64,000 bases of DNA from JADFGZ01 sp965222345 (GCA_965222345.1 CBDCTS010000004.1:1-64000), one strand, 5' to 3'. Shown: positions 26,463 to 35,145, numbered from the stretch's first letter. Numbers and translations: made by a program. The notes: generated from the sequence alone by a model not told the origin.

Positions 26463-26496
26463 CCTAGCCTGCGGCACCCAATAAAATGATTCCGAT

Positions 26497-26705
26497 ATCC
26501 CCCGGGAATGGAGGGGTGTCTGAAAAAGCTGGTTCTGGAAGCCGAGGCGATGGGTTTTTGGGGACTCGGAAAGAGCGGCTGGAAGCCGCTGGCAGTATCT
26601 CGGAGAAAATATTGGGCTGGAAGTGCTCAGTTGAAGGCCAACGGGTTTATACTCACGAGTCGGAGGGCCAAAAAACTAATTCCGGATGAAAGTTACAGGA
26701 TTATG
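26497..26705. repeat. Dispersed intergenic repeat, unit A (partner at 46937-47122)
   Basis: About 200 bp share ordered blocks with 46937-47122: GGTGTCTGAAAAAGCTG near the start, a GGGGAC...GAAAG block, CTGGCAG, GCTGGAAG.GCTCAGTT, and a final block around TCCGG. Unit A can be read as a small protein (ATG 26508), but indels in unit B break that frame, so a non-coding or decayed element is more likely. There are no obvious terminal repeats. From 26706 to 26799 nothing is recognised. Confidence 0.6.
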
Positions 26706-26799
26706 CTGATTCCACCAACAGTGGATTGCGGAAGCAGCGAACCAGGCATACCTCCCAACCGACCCGTTCCACAGAGCGACGGGCCCGGATTGCCCCTTG

Positions 26800-27804
26800 C
26801 TAGGACCGCAACCGGGGCATGATTTCTCCGGCCAATAGCTCCAATTGGTCCCTATCGAAGCTAAGAGGATTCAGGATGATATGATCCATTCCACCCACTG
26901 CGGAGATGCGGTCCCGGATATGGTTGCTGATTTCTTCTGCTGTTCCTAGCAGGTAGTGCTTCTGCCAGTATTCCAAATTCATTCCGGAGAACCGTGAAAA
27001 GTACGGTGCCGCCTTTTCTGGATTCTCTCCTTTCTGAAGCACGTAGATGAAATTCGAGTAAGCGAGTTGGATATCCCTGGGGGCGTCGCGGCCATACTCT
27101 GTGGCGTATGTGCAGATCCTGTCCCAGTCTTTCCGTGCATCTTCGGCGGTAACGGAAGAGTGGGGCACCCAGACATCAGCAAAGCGCGCGATACGGCGGA
27201 ACACTGGTCCTAGATTGGGTGCTTTCTGACCGTAGATGAGCTCGAAGGGCTGGCTACCTCCCCCGATCCAGATCGGCGGGTGGGGTTTCTGTATCGGCTT
27301 GGGTTCGATGGAAAGATTCTCGAAACGATAAAATTTTCCTTGATAGGTTACGCTTTTCGCGGTCCAGAGTTCCTTTAGAATCTGGAGACACTCCGTTGTC
27401 CGCCTTCCGCGCTCCGACCAGGGAACCCCCATCAGCTCAAATTCTTCTTTGTTCCATCCCACCCCAATGCCCATGATGAATCTCCCCCCGGAGAGGAAAT
27501 CGAGTGTCGCAGTTTGTTTTGCCAGATACATGGGGTTACGGATTGGCGCCACCATCACAAGAGGCCCAACGCGCATCTTCCGGGTCCTGCTGGCGATTGC
27601 CGTCAGCAGCACCATCGGTTCCAGCCACGTGCACGCATAGGCCGGGGGAGTGACGACAAAGTGGTCAATGGTAAAGGCCGACTCAAAGCCGAGTTGTTCG
27701 GCGCGTTCCAAGTAGTTTACGATTGTGTCTAGCCCGTCGGTCTCATCTCCTAGTACGAATGTGGGAAGCCTCAGCCCGAAACTGGGACCTTCTGCTTTCG
27801 CCAT
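26800..27804 (-). CDS. LLM-class flavin/F420-dependent oxidoreductase
   Basis: This 334-aa luciferase-like TIM-barrel protein starts at ATG 27804 (after AAGGAGGAAGGATCG) rather than 18 bp upstream. Typical stretches are FGLRLPTF, ERAEQLGFESAFTIDHF, LTAIASRTRKMRVGPLV, LDFLSGGRFIMGIGVGWNKEEFE and HPPIWIGGG. This pattern resembles F420-dependent reductases and dehydrogenases of actinobacterial type more than bacterial luciferase, but cofactor choice cannot be proven. It lies last in a minus-strand block with mmsA, enamidase and a DUF1185 gene (121-bp gap), so it may reduce an intermediate of the same pathway. Confidence 0.87.
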   Translation of the reverse strand: MAKAEGPSFGLRLPTFVLGDETDGLDTIVNYLERAEQLGFESAFTIDHFVVTPPAYACTWLEPMVLLTAIASRTRKMRVGPLVMVAPIRNPMYLAKQTATLDFLSGGRFIMGIGVGWNKEEFELMGVPWSERGRRTTECLQILKELWTAKSVTYQGKFYRFENLSIEPKPIQKPHPPIWIGGGSQPFELIYGQKAPNLGPVFRRIARFADVWVPHSSVTAEDARKDWDRICTYATEYGRDAPRDIQLAYSNFIYVLQKGENPEKAAPYFSRFSGMNLEYWQKHYLLGTAEEISNHIRDRISAVGGMDHIILNPLSFDRDQLELLAGEIMPRLRS

Positions 27805-27925
27805 CGATCCTTCCTCCTTCATTCGGAATCTCTTCCGCGCTCAGTTTGTAGGAACTTCAGCCACGATCTTCCCAATCCCGGACAGGAAAGACATCTTGCT
27901 GTGAGGTTTTGGCTTCTGGCGGGAA

Positions 27926-28519
27926 TCATTTCAAGCCGTCTTCTTTTTTTGCCCCTTCCTTCTTCAGGCCCCCGACCCGGGGATGCGGCCGTCCCGAGTT
28001 GGTGACGGCCAGCGCTACCAGTATCTCGTCGGCCTTGGGAGCGTCGTTGAGCCGCACTTCCATGGCATCAAAGTGAGACCGAACATAGGCCGCATCCTTG
28101 TAGTGGAGAGGGATGTCGATGGAGGTTCCCGGTCCTCCCAGTTTTTTGCTGGATGGAATCAGTGATTTGCCGCCGCCCAAGGCTGCACGAAAGGGAGCGC
28201 CCAGCTTGGGATGCAGGATGGCCGCCGCGTGCTCGTATTCCCCGTCCACTCCCACAATCGCCGCCTTGCCGTAGCTTTCCGCTTCACCTCCGCCGGAAGT
28301 GTTTTTGAGGGCACGTACGGCCTCCTCCCCCAGCAGACCACCCAGCTCCTCCCCGATCTCCGCGAGAGCAGACAAGTCGTCGCTAAACCGATTCGCAAAA
28401 GGGTTGGCGATCACGGCCACTGCCGCGACTTTCTTGACGGATTTGCCCTCGACTTCGCGACCCCCGTCAATGAGAATCTCTTCCACGACGATGACCTTTT
28501 TTCGAATCTTCGACTTCAT
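27926..28519 (-). CDS. Amino acid synthesis (DUF1185) family protein
   Basis: This 197-aa protein matches the AA_synth/DUF1185 family (PF06684): an N-terminal KKVIVVEEILIDGGR, then AVAVIANPFA, EELGGLLGEEAV, KAAIVGVDGEYEHAAAILHPKLGAPFR and PKADEILVALAVTNSGRPHPRVG. The biochemical role of the family is not established; members are often found next to amidohydrolases and N-heterocycle catabolic genes. Here it sits directly downstream of enamidase (248-bp gap), on the same strand. The C-terminus has a lysine-rich tail. Confidence 0.82.
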   Translation of the reverse strand: MKSKIRKKVIVVEEILIDGGREVEGKSVKKVAAVAVIANPFANRFSDDLSALAEIGEELGGLLGEEAVRALKNTSGGGEAESYGKAAIVGVDGEYEHAAAILHPKLGAPFRAALGGGKSLIPSSKKLGGPGTSIDIPLHYKDAAYVRSHFDAMEVRLNDAPKADEILVALAVTNSGRPHPRVGGLKKEGAKKEDGLK

Positions 28520-28767
28520 GGTTGTACCCTCCGCGGACGGCGCTCATTGGAGGCCGGTCTGGTGCCGGTCGCCTAGTCCGGCCAGTCTTTCGATCTACGT
28601 TCTCGGGACCGCAACCAGGGAGGAGCCTCGCACAGCAGCATACCCTACTCCAGGCGGGTATGGAAAAGTAAGAGATGTTTCCATTTTCAGGAAGCCTGAA
28701 AACGATTCTCGCGGGTAAGAAGCAGCAAAGAATCGACAGGGTGCTCGTGCCGGGACGCCTCCCAGGT

Positions 28768-29934
28768 TTACTGGCCTGCCACTTTAGCCATCCGCCGTGC
28801 CGGCGGAGTATTTCGGCTTCGCTGCGCGCGAACGGCCCCGTCGATCATAACCAGTGAAATTCCGGGAATATCCCCCACTTCGATTGCCTGCAAAGCGGTT
28901 TCGGCCATCGAACCTTGCGGTGCATCCATCACGATCAGGTCCGCATCGCACCCCTCTTGAAGGATCCCGCACGAAAGCCCATGAACGCGTTTCGTGTTGC
29001 CCGTGGCAAATGCGATGCACTGCTCGGCGGGAATTCCTCCAAAGCAAGCTAGAAAATTCAAAGTGCGTAGGATGCCAAGGGGAATTACGCCGGAGCCCGA
29101 CGGCGCGTCATTGCCTACAATCACACGAGACAGCGCCCCGTGCTCTCTGGCTGCACGAATGGCGTCCAGAGCACGGTGAAAGTTGCCGCACTGGACGATC
29201 TCCAGGATAAAATCGCTTTCTTGAACCAGCCGCTCGACGTCCTCCTTTGGAATCGCGGTCGGTCCCCCATTGATGTGCCCGACAATATCGGGACGGATAC
29301 GGAACACTTCGTCGGCGCCGTATCGTGTGCTGCCGGGAATCGAGGGTCCCCCGGTGTGGATGGTCACTCGCATATTGTATTTTTTGGCCCATTGCACCAT
29401 TTCCGCCGCCTCTTCCGGGTCCTTCACAGTGCCCAAACCCACCTCTCCCACCAAGTGGACTCCCTCGGCGGCGACCTGCTGAAAATCACCCTCCTGAAGG
29501 CCTTTCTCCAACATCAACGCTCCTGCGTGGACCTTCACTCCTGCGGGCCTCAAATTGGAAAAGGATTTGTGTGCCACCAGGGCCAGGGCTTTAGCGCCGG
29601 AAGGGTCCCGAGGGCGCCCCGGGTAATGCACTTCTCCGGCTGAGATCATAGTGGTGACGCCGCCCTGGAGCGAGCTGTCAATGAAGTCGAGCATTCGCTG
29701 TCGCGGCGTGAAATCTCCCGCCACGGGATGCACATGAGAATCGATCAAGCCGGGGGTGACCGTGGACCCAACGGCGTCGATGATTAGCGGCTCGCTGTGA
29801 GGAGAAAACTTGCTTTCGGCTCCGATGGTGGCAATCTTTCCCTCCTCAATCAGAATAGCATCTGCATCCAATAGGGGCTTGGCGAGATCGCCCGATACGA
29901 GGGCTCCAATGTTTCGCAGGATAATGGATTTCAT
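28768..29934 (-). CDS. Enamidase-like amidohydrolase
   Basis: This 388-aa binuclear-metal amidohydrolase resembles the enamidase of Eubacterium barkeri nicotinate fermentation, which opens 1,4,5,6-tetrahydro-6-oxonicotinate to 2-formylglutarate and ammonia. Likely metal ligands are H67 and H69 (DSHVHP), E164 (GEVGLG), H193 (TIHTGG), H220 (GHINGGP) and D276 (GNDAPSG). Other shared family stretches are QGGVTTMISAGEVHYPGRP, GNTKRVHGL and the end SRNTPPARR. This fit is closer than to imidazolonepropionases or dihydropyrimidinases, which keep a carboxylated lysine. Upstream, 73 bp away, is an MmsA-type dehydrogenase able in principle to use the product. The substrate here may be nicotinate-derived or a similar cyclic enamide. 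Confidence 0.83.
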   Translation of the reverse strand: MKSIILRNIGALVSGDLAKPLLDADAILIEEGKIATIGAESKFSPHSEPLIIDAVGSTVTPGLIDSHVHPVAGDFTPRQRMLDFIDSSLQGGVTTMISAGEVHYPGRPRDPSGAKALALVAHKSFSNLRPAGVKVHAGALMLEKGLQEGDFQQVAAEGVHLVGEVGLGTVKDPEEAAEMVQWAKKYNMRVTIHTGGPSIPGSTRYGADEVFRIRPDIVGHINGGPTAIPKEDVERLVQESDFILEIVQCGNFHRALDAIRAAREHGALSRVIVGNDAPSGSGVIPLGILRTLNFLACFGGIPAEQCIAFATGNTKRVHGLSCGILQEGCDADLIVMDAPQGSMAETALQAIEVGDIPGISLVMIDGAVRAQRSRNTPPARRMAKVAGQ

Positions 29935-30007
29935 AGATTTCTCATTCTAGAAAGCATTCAGAAGGTTTCGGAAAATTCATCGCAATCGACCCAGAGATAA
30001 AGAGGGT

Positions 30008-31471
30008 TCAGCGTTCCAGTCGAGTGTGCCAGGTGCTGACGATGACCTTCTTATCTGTATAGAATGACACCGCATCATTGGCGCGCCCGCGAAGGGAGCC
30101 GAAAAACGAGAGTTTCCGGCCACCCACCGGGTAGAAAGCGATCGGCGCAGGGGTCCCCACGTTCACCCCGACCTGCCCTGTATTAACCCTGCGTGCGAAT
30201 TCCCGGGCCAGAGAGCCATTCTCCGTATAGATCACCGCGGTATGGCCGTAAGAGCTTCGGTTGATGATGGAAATAGCTTCCGTCAGATCTCTCACCTTCT
30301 TCAGGCACCGAACCGGCCCGAACAGCTCCTGATCGAACACTTTCATCCCGGGCTCGGCCTCAAGGAGGGTAGGGCCCAAGAAGTATCCCTTGGGGTACTT
30401 TGGCACTTTCGGGTTCCGGCCATCCAGAACCATCTTCGCGCCTTCCTTGAGCGCGTCGTCGATCTCTGCATGAAACCTATCCAGGGAAGCGCGAGAGATC
30501 ACCGGACCTATATTGACTTCCCTGTCCACGCCGTAACCGAGTACAAACTCCTGAGTTGCGGCCACGATCCGCTGCTTGAATTGTTCATAGATGCCGGCAA
30601 CCATGAGGAGGTTCGACCCGGCAAAACAACGCTGCGAGCTGGCGCCAAAGCAGGAGTTGACGAGATTCGGTAAGCACTCGTCTAGCCGGGCGCTTTCGGT
30701 GACCACCAGATGGTTTTTGGCCCCTCCCTGGCACTGGGCCCTCTTGCCCTGGAGTGAGGCAGCTTTGAAGACCTCTTCGGCCACGCGGGATGAGCCGACA
30801 AAGCTGATGCCGATCACGTCGGGGTGGGTCGCCAAGCGCTGCACCGCTTCTGCCCCGCCCAACACGACGTTCAAAACCCCACGGGGAAAGCCGCACTCCT
30901 GAGCCAGCTCCGCAATCCGTATCATCGTCAGCGGGCATATCTCGCTGGGCTTGACGATCACCGGATTTCCGCAGGCCACCGCCCAGGAAAAATAGAGCGG
31001 GATCATAGCCGGAAAGTTAAAGGGGGCGACAATGGCGAATGGACCCAGCGGCTCGTGGATATAACAAGTGTCCACCCCCGTACCCACGTCCTCGGAAATG
31101 GAACCCTTTAGAAGTTCCGGAGCCGCACAGGCATGTTCCACATACTCCAGTGCGCGAGCCATCTCTCCTTGGGCGTCTGGATAGTTCTTTCCGTTCTCGT
31201 CAATGATAATCCTTGTCAACTCTTCCCGCGACTGATCCAACTTGTGGCGAAGCCGGAACAGAACGTCCGCACGCCTCGTGGTAGGCGTAGTTCGCCAACC
31301 CCAGAAGGCTTCCTGGGCCGCAGCGACAGCGGCGTCTACCTCCTCCATCTTCGACATGGGGCACAAGGCGGTCACCTCGTCCAGACTCGGGTTCCTTACC
31401 TCGCTCCAATCCGTCGTCTTCGACTCGACCCACTCACCGTTGATCAGATTGCATAGTTTTCGTGCCTTCAT
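30008..31471 (-). CDS. mmsA: Methylmalonate-semialdehyde dehydrogenase-type (CoA-acylating) aldehyde dehydrogenase
   Basis: This 487-aa ALDH-superfamily protein is of the MmsA/IolA branch, which converts malonate-semialdehyde-type compounds with CoA and NAD+ to an acyl-CoA, CO2 and NADH. Branch features are APFNFPAMIPLYF (about 144-156), the NAD-binding FVGSSRVAEEVF, QGGAKNHLVV in place of the common ELGGK, and the nucleophile in SSQRCFAGS. Family length is normal. It is the first recognised gene of a minus-strand block with enamidase. Because 2-formylglutarate is a 2-substituted malonate semialdehyde, this enzyme would be predicted to give glutaryl-CoA (inference). Confidence 0.87.
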   Translation of the reverse strand: MKARKLCNLINGEWVESKTTDWSEVRNPSLDEVTALCPMSKMEEVDAAVAAAQEAFWGWRTTPTTRRADVLFRLRHKLDQSREELTRIIIDENGKNYPDAQGEMARALEYVEHACAAPELLKGSISEDVGTGVDTCYIHEPLGPFAIVAPFNFPAMIPLYFSWAVACGNPVIVKPSEICPLTMIRIAELAQECGFPRGVLNVVLGGAEAVQRLATHPDVIGISFVGSSRVAEEVFKAASLQGKRAQCQGGAKNHLVVTESARLDECLPNLVNSCFGASSQRCFAGSNLLMVAGIYEQFKQRIVAATQEFVLGYGVDREVNIGPVISRASLDRFHAEIDDALKEGAKMVLDGRNPKVPKYPKGYFLGPTLLEAEPGMKVFDQELFGPVRCLKKVRDLTEAISIINRSSYGHTAVIYTENGSLAREFARRVNTGQVGVNVGTPAPIAFYPVGGRKLSFFGSLRGRANDAVSFYTDKKVIVSTWHTRLER

Positions 31472-31529
31472 ATATTCTACTTTCCTCTTAGTGGGCCACT
31501 CCGGTACATGCCTTTGCAGACGGTAGTAC

Positions 31530-31847
31530 TTAGGATATTGCCTGCGAGGTGGGCCGCCACCACCCGTTCACACCAAATCCAGTTTGGATTGAAGCTCCGA
31601 TTTTGGCGGCATTGGAGGCAAGGAAGATGTGGACTTGCACAAGGGGACTGGCATCACCGCCGGGAATGCGAACTTCCGCCGGGATCTGGCGGGTATCGAC
31701 CCTCCATCGTGGCATGTTTCCTGGACGATGCAGAACAATTTTCTGACCTGAATGGCCGTCTCGGTTATGGGTGTCACCGTCGTGGCGCAACAAGAAATCC
31801 TGAGAACGTGCTGAACCTTCGACACCGCGCTGGTTTTTGTGGTGCAT
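31530..31847 (-). CDS. Possible small protein in the mmsA leader
   Basis: ATG 31847 (minus) opens about 105 codons ending at 31530, between a strong promoter-like sequence and mmsA. It begins MHHKNQRGVEG, is histidine-rich, and its second half (RIPGGDASPLVQVHIFLASNAAKIGASIQTGFGVNGWW) reads like folded protein rather than random frame. There is no clear ribosome site and no recognised family. It may be a small real gene, a decayed gene end or a chance frame. Confidence 0.3.
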   Translation of the reverse strand: MHHKNQRGVEGSARSQDFLLRHDGDTHNRDGHSGQKIVLHRPGNMPRWRVDTRQIPAEVRIPGGDASPLVQVHIFLASNAAKIGASIQTGFGVNGWWRPTSQAIS

Positions 31848-31866
31848 AGCTTCGCCGCGAGGCAGA

Positions 31867-31895
31867 TTATGAATTTGCCTAGCCCGGTTGTCAAC
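31867..31895 (-). promoter_or_regulatory. Sigma-70-like promoter for the mmsA-enamidase block
   Basis: On the minus strand, TTGACA (31890-31895) is followed after exactly 17 bp by CATAAT (31867-31872). It points towards mmsA, whose start is about 390 bp away. This is the best canonical promoter noticed in the window. The long leader could hold the small frame listed separately or a regulatory RNA. Confidence 0.5.
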
Positions 31896-32193
31896 GCTTA
31901 AGTCTACTCCGCGATGCAAGTCCGTCGAGGCACTCTGCCGCGATTGCTTCCAGGAACCGGATAACAACCCGGATGCGACGCACAAATCAATCTTTACTTT
32001 CTCTGACCGTGACGTTATCTTGTCCCAATGGCTTGCCGTCCCTCGAAAAGCTGTGTGTCGAATGTGCTGACGGTCCTCAACGAATCTCAAGCTCGCTGGT
32101 ACCTCACGCGTAAAATTCTCGCAAACAGAAGCTGCTCAACCCCAACAGGACAACGGGTATTCTGCCTCAAGATCCTCCGGAGAAAATAGGCCC
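31896..32193. other. Intergenic region before the second molybdenum hydroxylase gene
   Basis: About 300 bp lie between the minus-strand promoter and the plus-strand large subunit gene. No gene or RNA was recognised. It presumably holds the divergent plus-strand promoter; the ribosome site of the next gene is weak (CTCCGGAGAAAATAGGCCC just before the ATG). Confidence 0.4.
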
Positions 32194-34575
32194 ATGGCTG
32201 AGCGCTATGTTGGATGTCCCATCAGAAGGCTTGAGGATACGAGGTATCTGTTGGGACAGGGCCAGTTTATCGACGATCTTCGAATTCCGGGCATGGTGTG
32301 CGCGCATTTTCTCCGAAGCCCGCACGCCCACGCTCGCATCCTGAGGATCGACTCCAAACAAGCTCTGAAGGCCCCTGGAGTGCTGGGCGTATGGACGGCC
32401 CTGGAAATCGGTTCGAAAGTGAAGCCGATGCGGCCTCTCATGCAATCCAAGGGTTATCGGGCCTCTGACTGGCATCCTTTGGCTAAAGGTAAGGTGCGCT
32501 ACGTGGGAGAGGCCGTCGCTGTCGTCGTTGCCACGGATCGTTATCGGGCGGAGGACGCCGCCGAATCTCTCTCCGTGGAATACGTCCCTTTGGACCCGGT
32601 GCCGGATGTCGATACCAGCTTGAATGCCAAGGGCAACGCGATCCATGAGGAATTGGAGAGCAATATACTTTTCGAGTTCGAGCACGCGTGCGGCGATGTG
32701 GACAAAGCGTTTGAAAGGGCCGGCGTCAAAATTAGCAGGTCCTTCAAACACCCTCGGTGCACCGGACTGGCGATCGAAAACCGGGGCGTCTTGGCGCAAT
32801 ACGACGCTTCCAAGAAGTTCCTGACCGTCTGGTCCTCCACCCAGGCGCCCGATCTGCTGCGAAAGGCGGTGGCCGAATGCCTGGAACATCCCGAGCACAG
32901 GGTGCGTGTCATAGCCCCCGACGTCGGGGGCGGCTTCGGAATAAAAATGCACGTGTTTCCCGAAGAATTGATCGTGTCTCACCTGGCTCGCGAGCTTCGG
33001 CAGCCGGTCAAGTGGATCGAAGATCGGCGTGAGAATCTCATGGCCAGCATACACGCCCGGGACCACGTTTTGCATGCGGAAATTGCCGCCCGCAAAGATG
33101 GCACGATACTCGCTCTCAAAGTGCAGGATTTTTGTGATGTCGGGGCCTACTCAGCCTACCCGGTAACGGCTGCTCTGGAGCCGCTCAGTTGTGCCAGCGG
33201 TCTGCCCGGACCCTACAAGATTGCCAATTACTATTTCCGGAGCATGGCGGTGGCCACGAATAAATGTCCGGTAGGGGCCTACCGGGGTGTTGGATTTGCG
33301 CTGAATCCTTTCGTCACCGAAGCGCTGATGGATTTGGTCGCCCGGGAAGCCCGGATAGACCCTGCGGAAATCCGGCGCCGAAATTTCATCTCACCGGACG
33401 AGTTTCCGTTCACAGCCGCTAGCGGCACCGTTTATGACAGCGGAAATTACCGTCCCAGCTTGGAGCGGGCTCTGAAATTGGCCGATTATGAAGGAGTGAG
33501 AAGAAGCCAGCAACAGCTGCGGGGACAAAATCGCTACGTAGGAGTCGGCCTATCCAGTTTCATTGAACCGACCGGAATGGGACAGAAGGTGTACCGTCGC
33601 AGAGGAATGGTGCAGGTGCCTGCTTTCGACTCCGCCACCATCAGGGTGGATCCATCCGGGACGGTGCGGGCTTACTTGAGCACCCCATCTCAGGGTCAAG
33701 GCCAGGAGACAAGCTTTGCCCAGTTGCTCGCAGAAGAATTGGGGTTCCGGATGGAGGACATTACCGTTATCCTCGGGGATACGGAGACATGTCCTTCCGG
33801 AAACGGCACCTTTGCCAGCCGCAGTATTGTCAGTGCAGGGAGCGCGCTGGTGCTGGCGGCGAGGCAGGTTCGGCAAAAGCTGCTGGCCGGAGCAGCCCAC
33901 CTGCTGCAGGTTCCGTCCGGCAAACTGCAGATCCAGGAGGGGCGGATTTTCCTGAAGGCCTGCCCCGATGAGGGCCTCTCCGTCCGGGAGTTGGCTCAGG
34001 AGTTCCATTCTCCTTTGCATGAATTTCCTGAAGAACTAAGCCCGGGCCTGGAAGCTACACATTCATTTTCCTTGGCGGGAGCGGCGGTTTCCGGCGGCAC
34101 CCACGTGGCGGTCGTGGAAGTTGATATCGAGACGGGGGTCGTCAATATATTGCGATATGTGGTGGTGGAGGATTGCGGCAAGGTCATCAATCCAACCATC
34201 GTCGATGGTCAGATCCGGGGGGGGATAGCCCAAGGGGTCGGCTCCGCGCTGTACGAAGATCTCGTGTATGACGACCAAGGTCAGCTTCTGACCGCCACGC
34301 TGATGGACTACCTGATTCCCGGTTCCACTGAAGTGCCCCCGGTGGAGATTCGTCACAATGAGACCCTTTCTCCGCTGACCCCGAACGGCAGCAAAGGCGT
34401 TGGAGAAAGCGGAACGATTGCCTCTCCCGCCGCCATTAATAATGCCATTGCCGATGCGTTGACTCCTTTCGGCATATTCTTCACTAAATTACCGATCACC
34501 CCCCAGGACATCTTGGACGCTGTGCGGGAGAATTCCCAAGCTCGGGTGGGGAAGAACACGGAGGGATCAGGATGA
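32194..34575 (+). CDS. Molybdenum hydroxylase large subunit (CoxL/NdhL-like), without adjacent small subunits
   Basis: This 793-aa molybdopterin subunit of the xanthine dehydrogenase family is complete. An N-terminal Ald_Xan_dh_C domain begins GCPIRRLEDTRYLLGQGQFIDDL; then the Mo-binding loops APDVGGGFGIKMH and GAYRGVGF, SQGQGQETSF, and the catalytic glutamate in GSKGVGESGTIAS (about 731). The loop AYRGVG is not the CO dehydrogenase AYRCSFR. CoxG follows with a 4-bp overlap, but no 2Fe-2S or FAD subunit gene is adjacent; the only such genes in the window are at 13.3-14.8 kb. Divergent from the mmsA-enamidase block, so a role in first hydroxylation of the same N-heterocycle is plausible. Confidence 0.9.
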   Translation: MAERYVGCPIRRLEDTRYLLGQGQFIDDLRIPGMVCAHFLRSPHAHARILRIDSKQALKAPGVLGVWTALEIGSKVKPMRPLMQSKGYRASDWHPLAKGKVRYVGEAVAVVVATDRYRAEDAAESLSVEYVPLDPVPDVDTSLNAKGNAIHEELESNILFEFEHACGDVDKAFERAGVKISRSFKHPRCTGLAIENRGVLAQYDASKKFLTVWSSTQAPDLLRKAVAECLEHPEHRVRVIAPDVGGGFGIKMHVFPEELIVSHLARELRQPVKWIEDRRENLMASIHARDHVLHAEIAARKDGTILALKVQDFCDVGAYSAYPVTAALEPLSCASGLPGPYKIANYYFRSMAVATNKCPVGAYRGVGFALNPFVTEALMDLVAREARIDPAEIRRRNFISPDEFPFTAASGTVYDSGNYRPSLERALKLADYEGVRRSQQQLRGQNRYVGVGLSSFIEPTGMGQKVYRRRGMVQVPAFDSATIRVDPSGTVRAYLSTPSQGQGQETSFAQLLAEELGFRMEDITVILGDTETCPSGNGTFASRSIVSAGSALVLAARQVRQKLLAGAAHLLQVPSGKLQIQEGRIFLKACPDEGLSVRELAQEFHSPLHEFPEELSPGLEATHSFSLAGAAVSGGTHVAVVEVDIETGVVNILRYVVVEDCGKVINPTIVDGQIRGGIAQGVGSALYEDLVYDDQGQLLTATLMDYLIPGSTEVPPVEIRHNETLSPLTPNGSKGVGESGTIASPAAINNAIADALTPFGIFFTKLPITPQDILDAVRENSQARVGKNTEGSG

Positions 34576-35024
34576 ATCTCAAAGGAACGTATCGCTTCAA
34601 GGCCAAGCAGGAACGGGTCTGGGAGTCCTTAAATGACCCGGAGGTTCTCAGGCAGTGTACTCCCGGTTGCCAGCAGATGACCCCGGCGGCGGATGGTTCT
34701 AATGATTCCTACGATGTCTTGATGGAGGTGGGCATTGCCGCCGTCAAGGGGCGCTATACCGGAACGATCCGGATTACCGACCGAATTCCGGGCACCCAGT
34801 ACAAGCTGGCGGTGACGGGCACAGGGAGTGTCGGGTTCCTGAATGCTGAGGGCGTCATTCGACTGGAAGCACTGGGAGAGGAGACCCTGATTGAATACTC
34901 CGGACAGGTTCAAGTGGGGGGACTGATTGCTGGAGTAGGCCAGCGCATCATGGGCGGCGTGGCCAAACAGATGGCAAAGCAGTTCTTCCAATGCTTGGAA
35001 AAGACTGTGCTCAAGCCTCAGTAG
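34572..35024 (+). CDS. coxG: CoxG-like SRPBCC protein
   Basis: This 150-aa SRPBCC-fold protein of the CO dehydrogenase subunit G family has MNLKGTYRFKAKQERVWESLNDPEVLRQCTPGC at the start and a C-terminal helix with GVGQRIMGGVAKQMAKQFF. CoxG proteins are linked to membrane recruitment or maturation of molybdenum hydroxylases. It overlaps the large subunit gene by 4 bp, so co-translation is expected. Hydrophobic C-terminal anchors of some CoxG proteins are absent here. Confidence 0.88.
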   Translation: MNLKGTYRFKAKQERVWESLNDPEVLRQCTPGCQQMTPAADGSNDSYDVLMEVGIAAVKGRYTGTIRITDRIPGTQYKLAVTGTGSVGFLNAEGVIRLEALGEETLIEYSGQVQVGGLIAGVGQRIMGGVAKQMAKQFFQCLEKTVLKPQ

Positions 35025-35145
35025 GAAGGCGGCATTAAGCCTTTGGGCAGGGAAGTGAACTGCCTGAAACCGGCACGGCTGTTCTGGGGAGCGTGCGGCC
35101 CTACCGAATAGGAGTCTGCAACCGACTCGCGAGGAGATTCGGACC

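Larger units (their letters stand above)
25028..26496 (+). mobile_element. IS1380-family insertion sequence, copy 2
   Basis: This is a second 1469-bp copy in the same orientation as copy 1, ending in ATGATTCCGAT at 26496. Its right end abuts a dispersed repeat that recurs at 46.9 kb. With copy 1 it brackets 23290-25027, which resembles a composite transposon, but no shared flanking duplication was found to support movement as a unit. Confidence 0.8.

Noticed and set aside
21821..26496. IS1380 pair as a proven composite transposon
   Set aside because: No matching target duplication was found at the outer ends (left flank TTGAA, right flank ATCCC), so joint movement is not supported.
26508..26822. 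A 104-codon frame in the dispersed repeat after IS1380 copy 2
   Set aside because: The homologous repeat at 46.9 kb carries indels that destroy the frame, so coding is not supported.
32167..33075. A 302-codon minus-strand frame opposite the second Mo-hydroxylase large subunit
   Set aside because: Antisense to a well-supported gene, with histidine- and arginine-rich composition typical of shadow frames.
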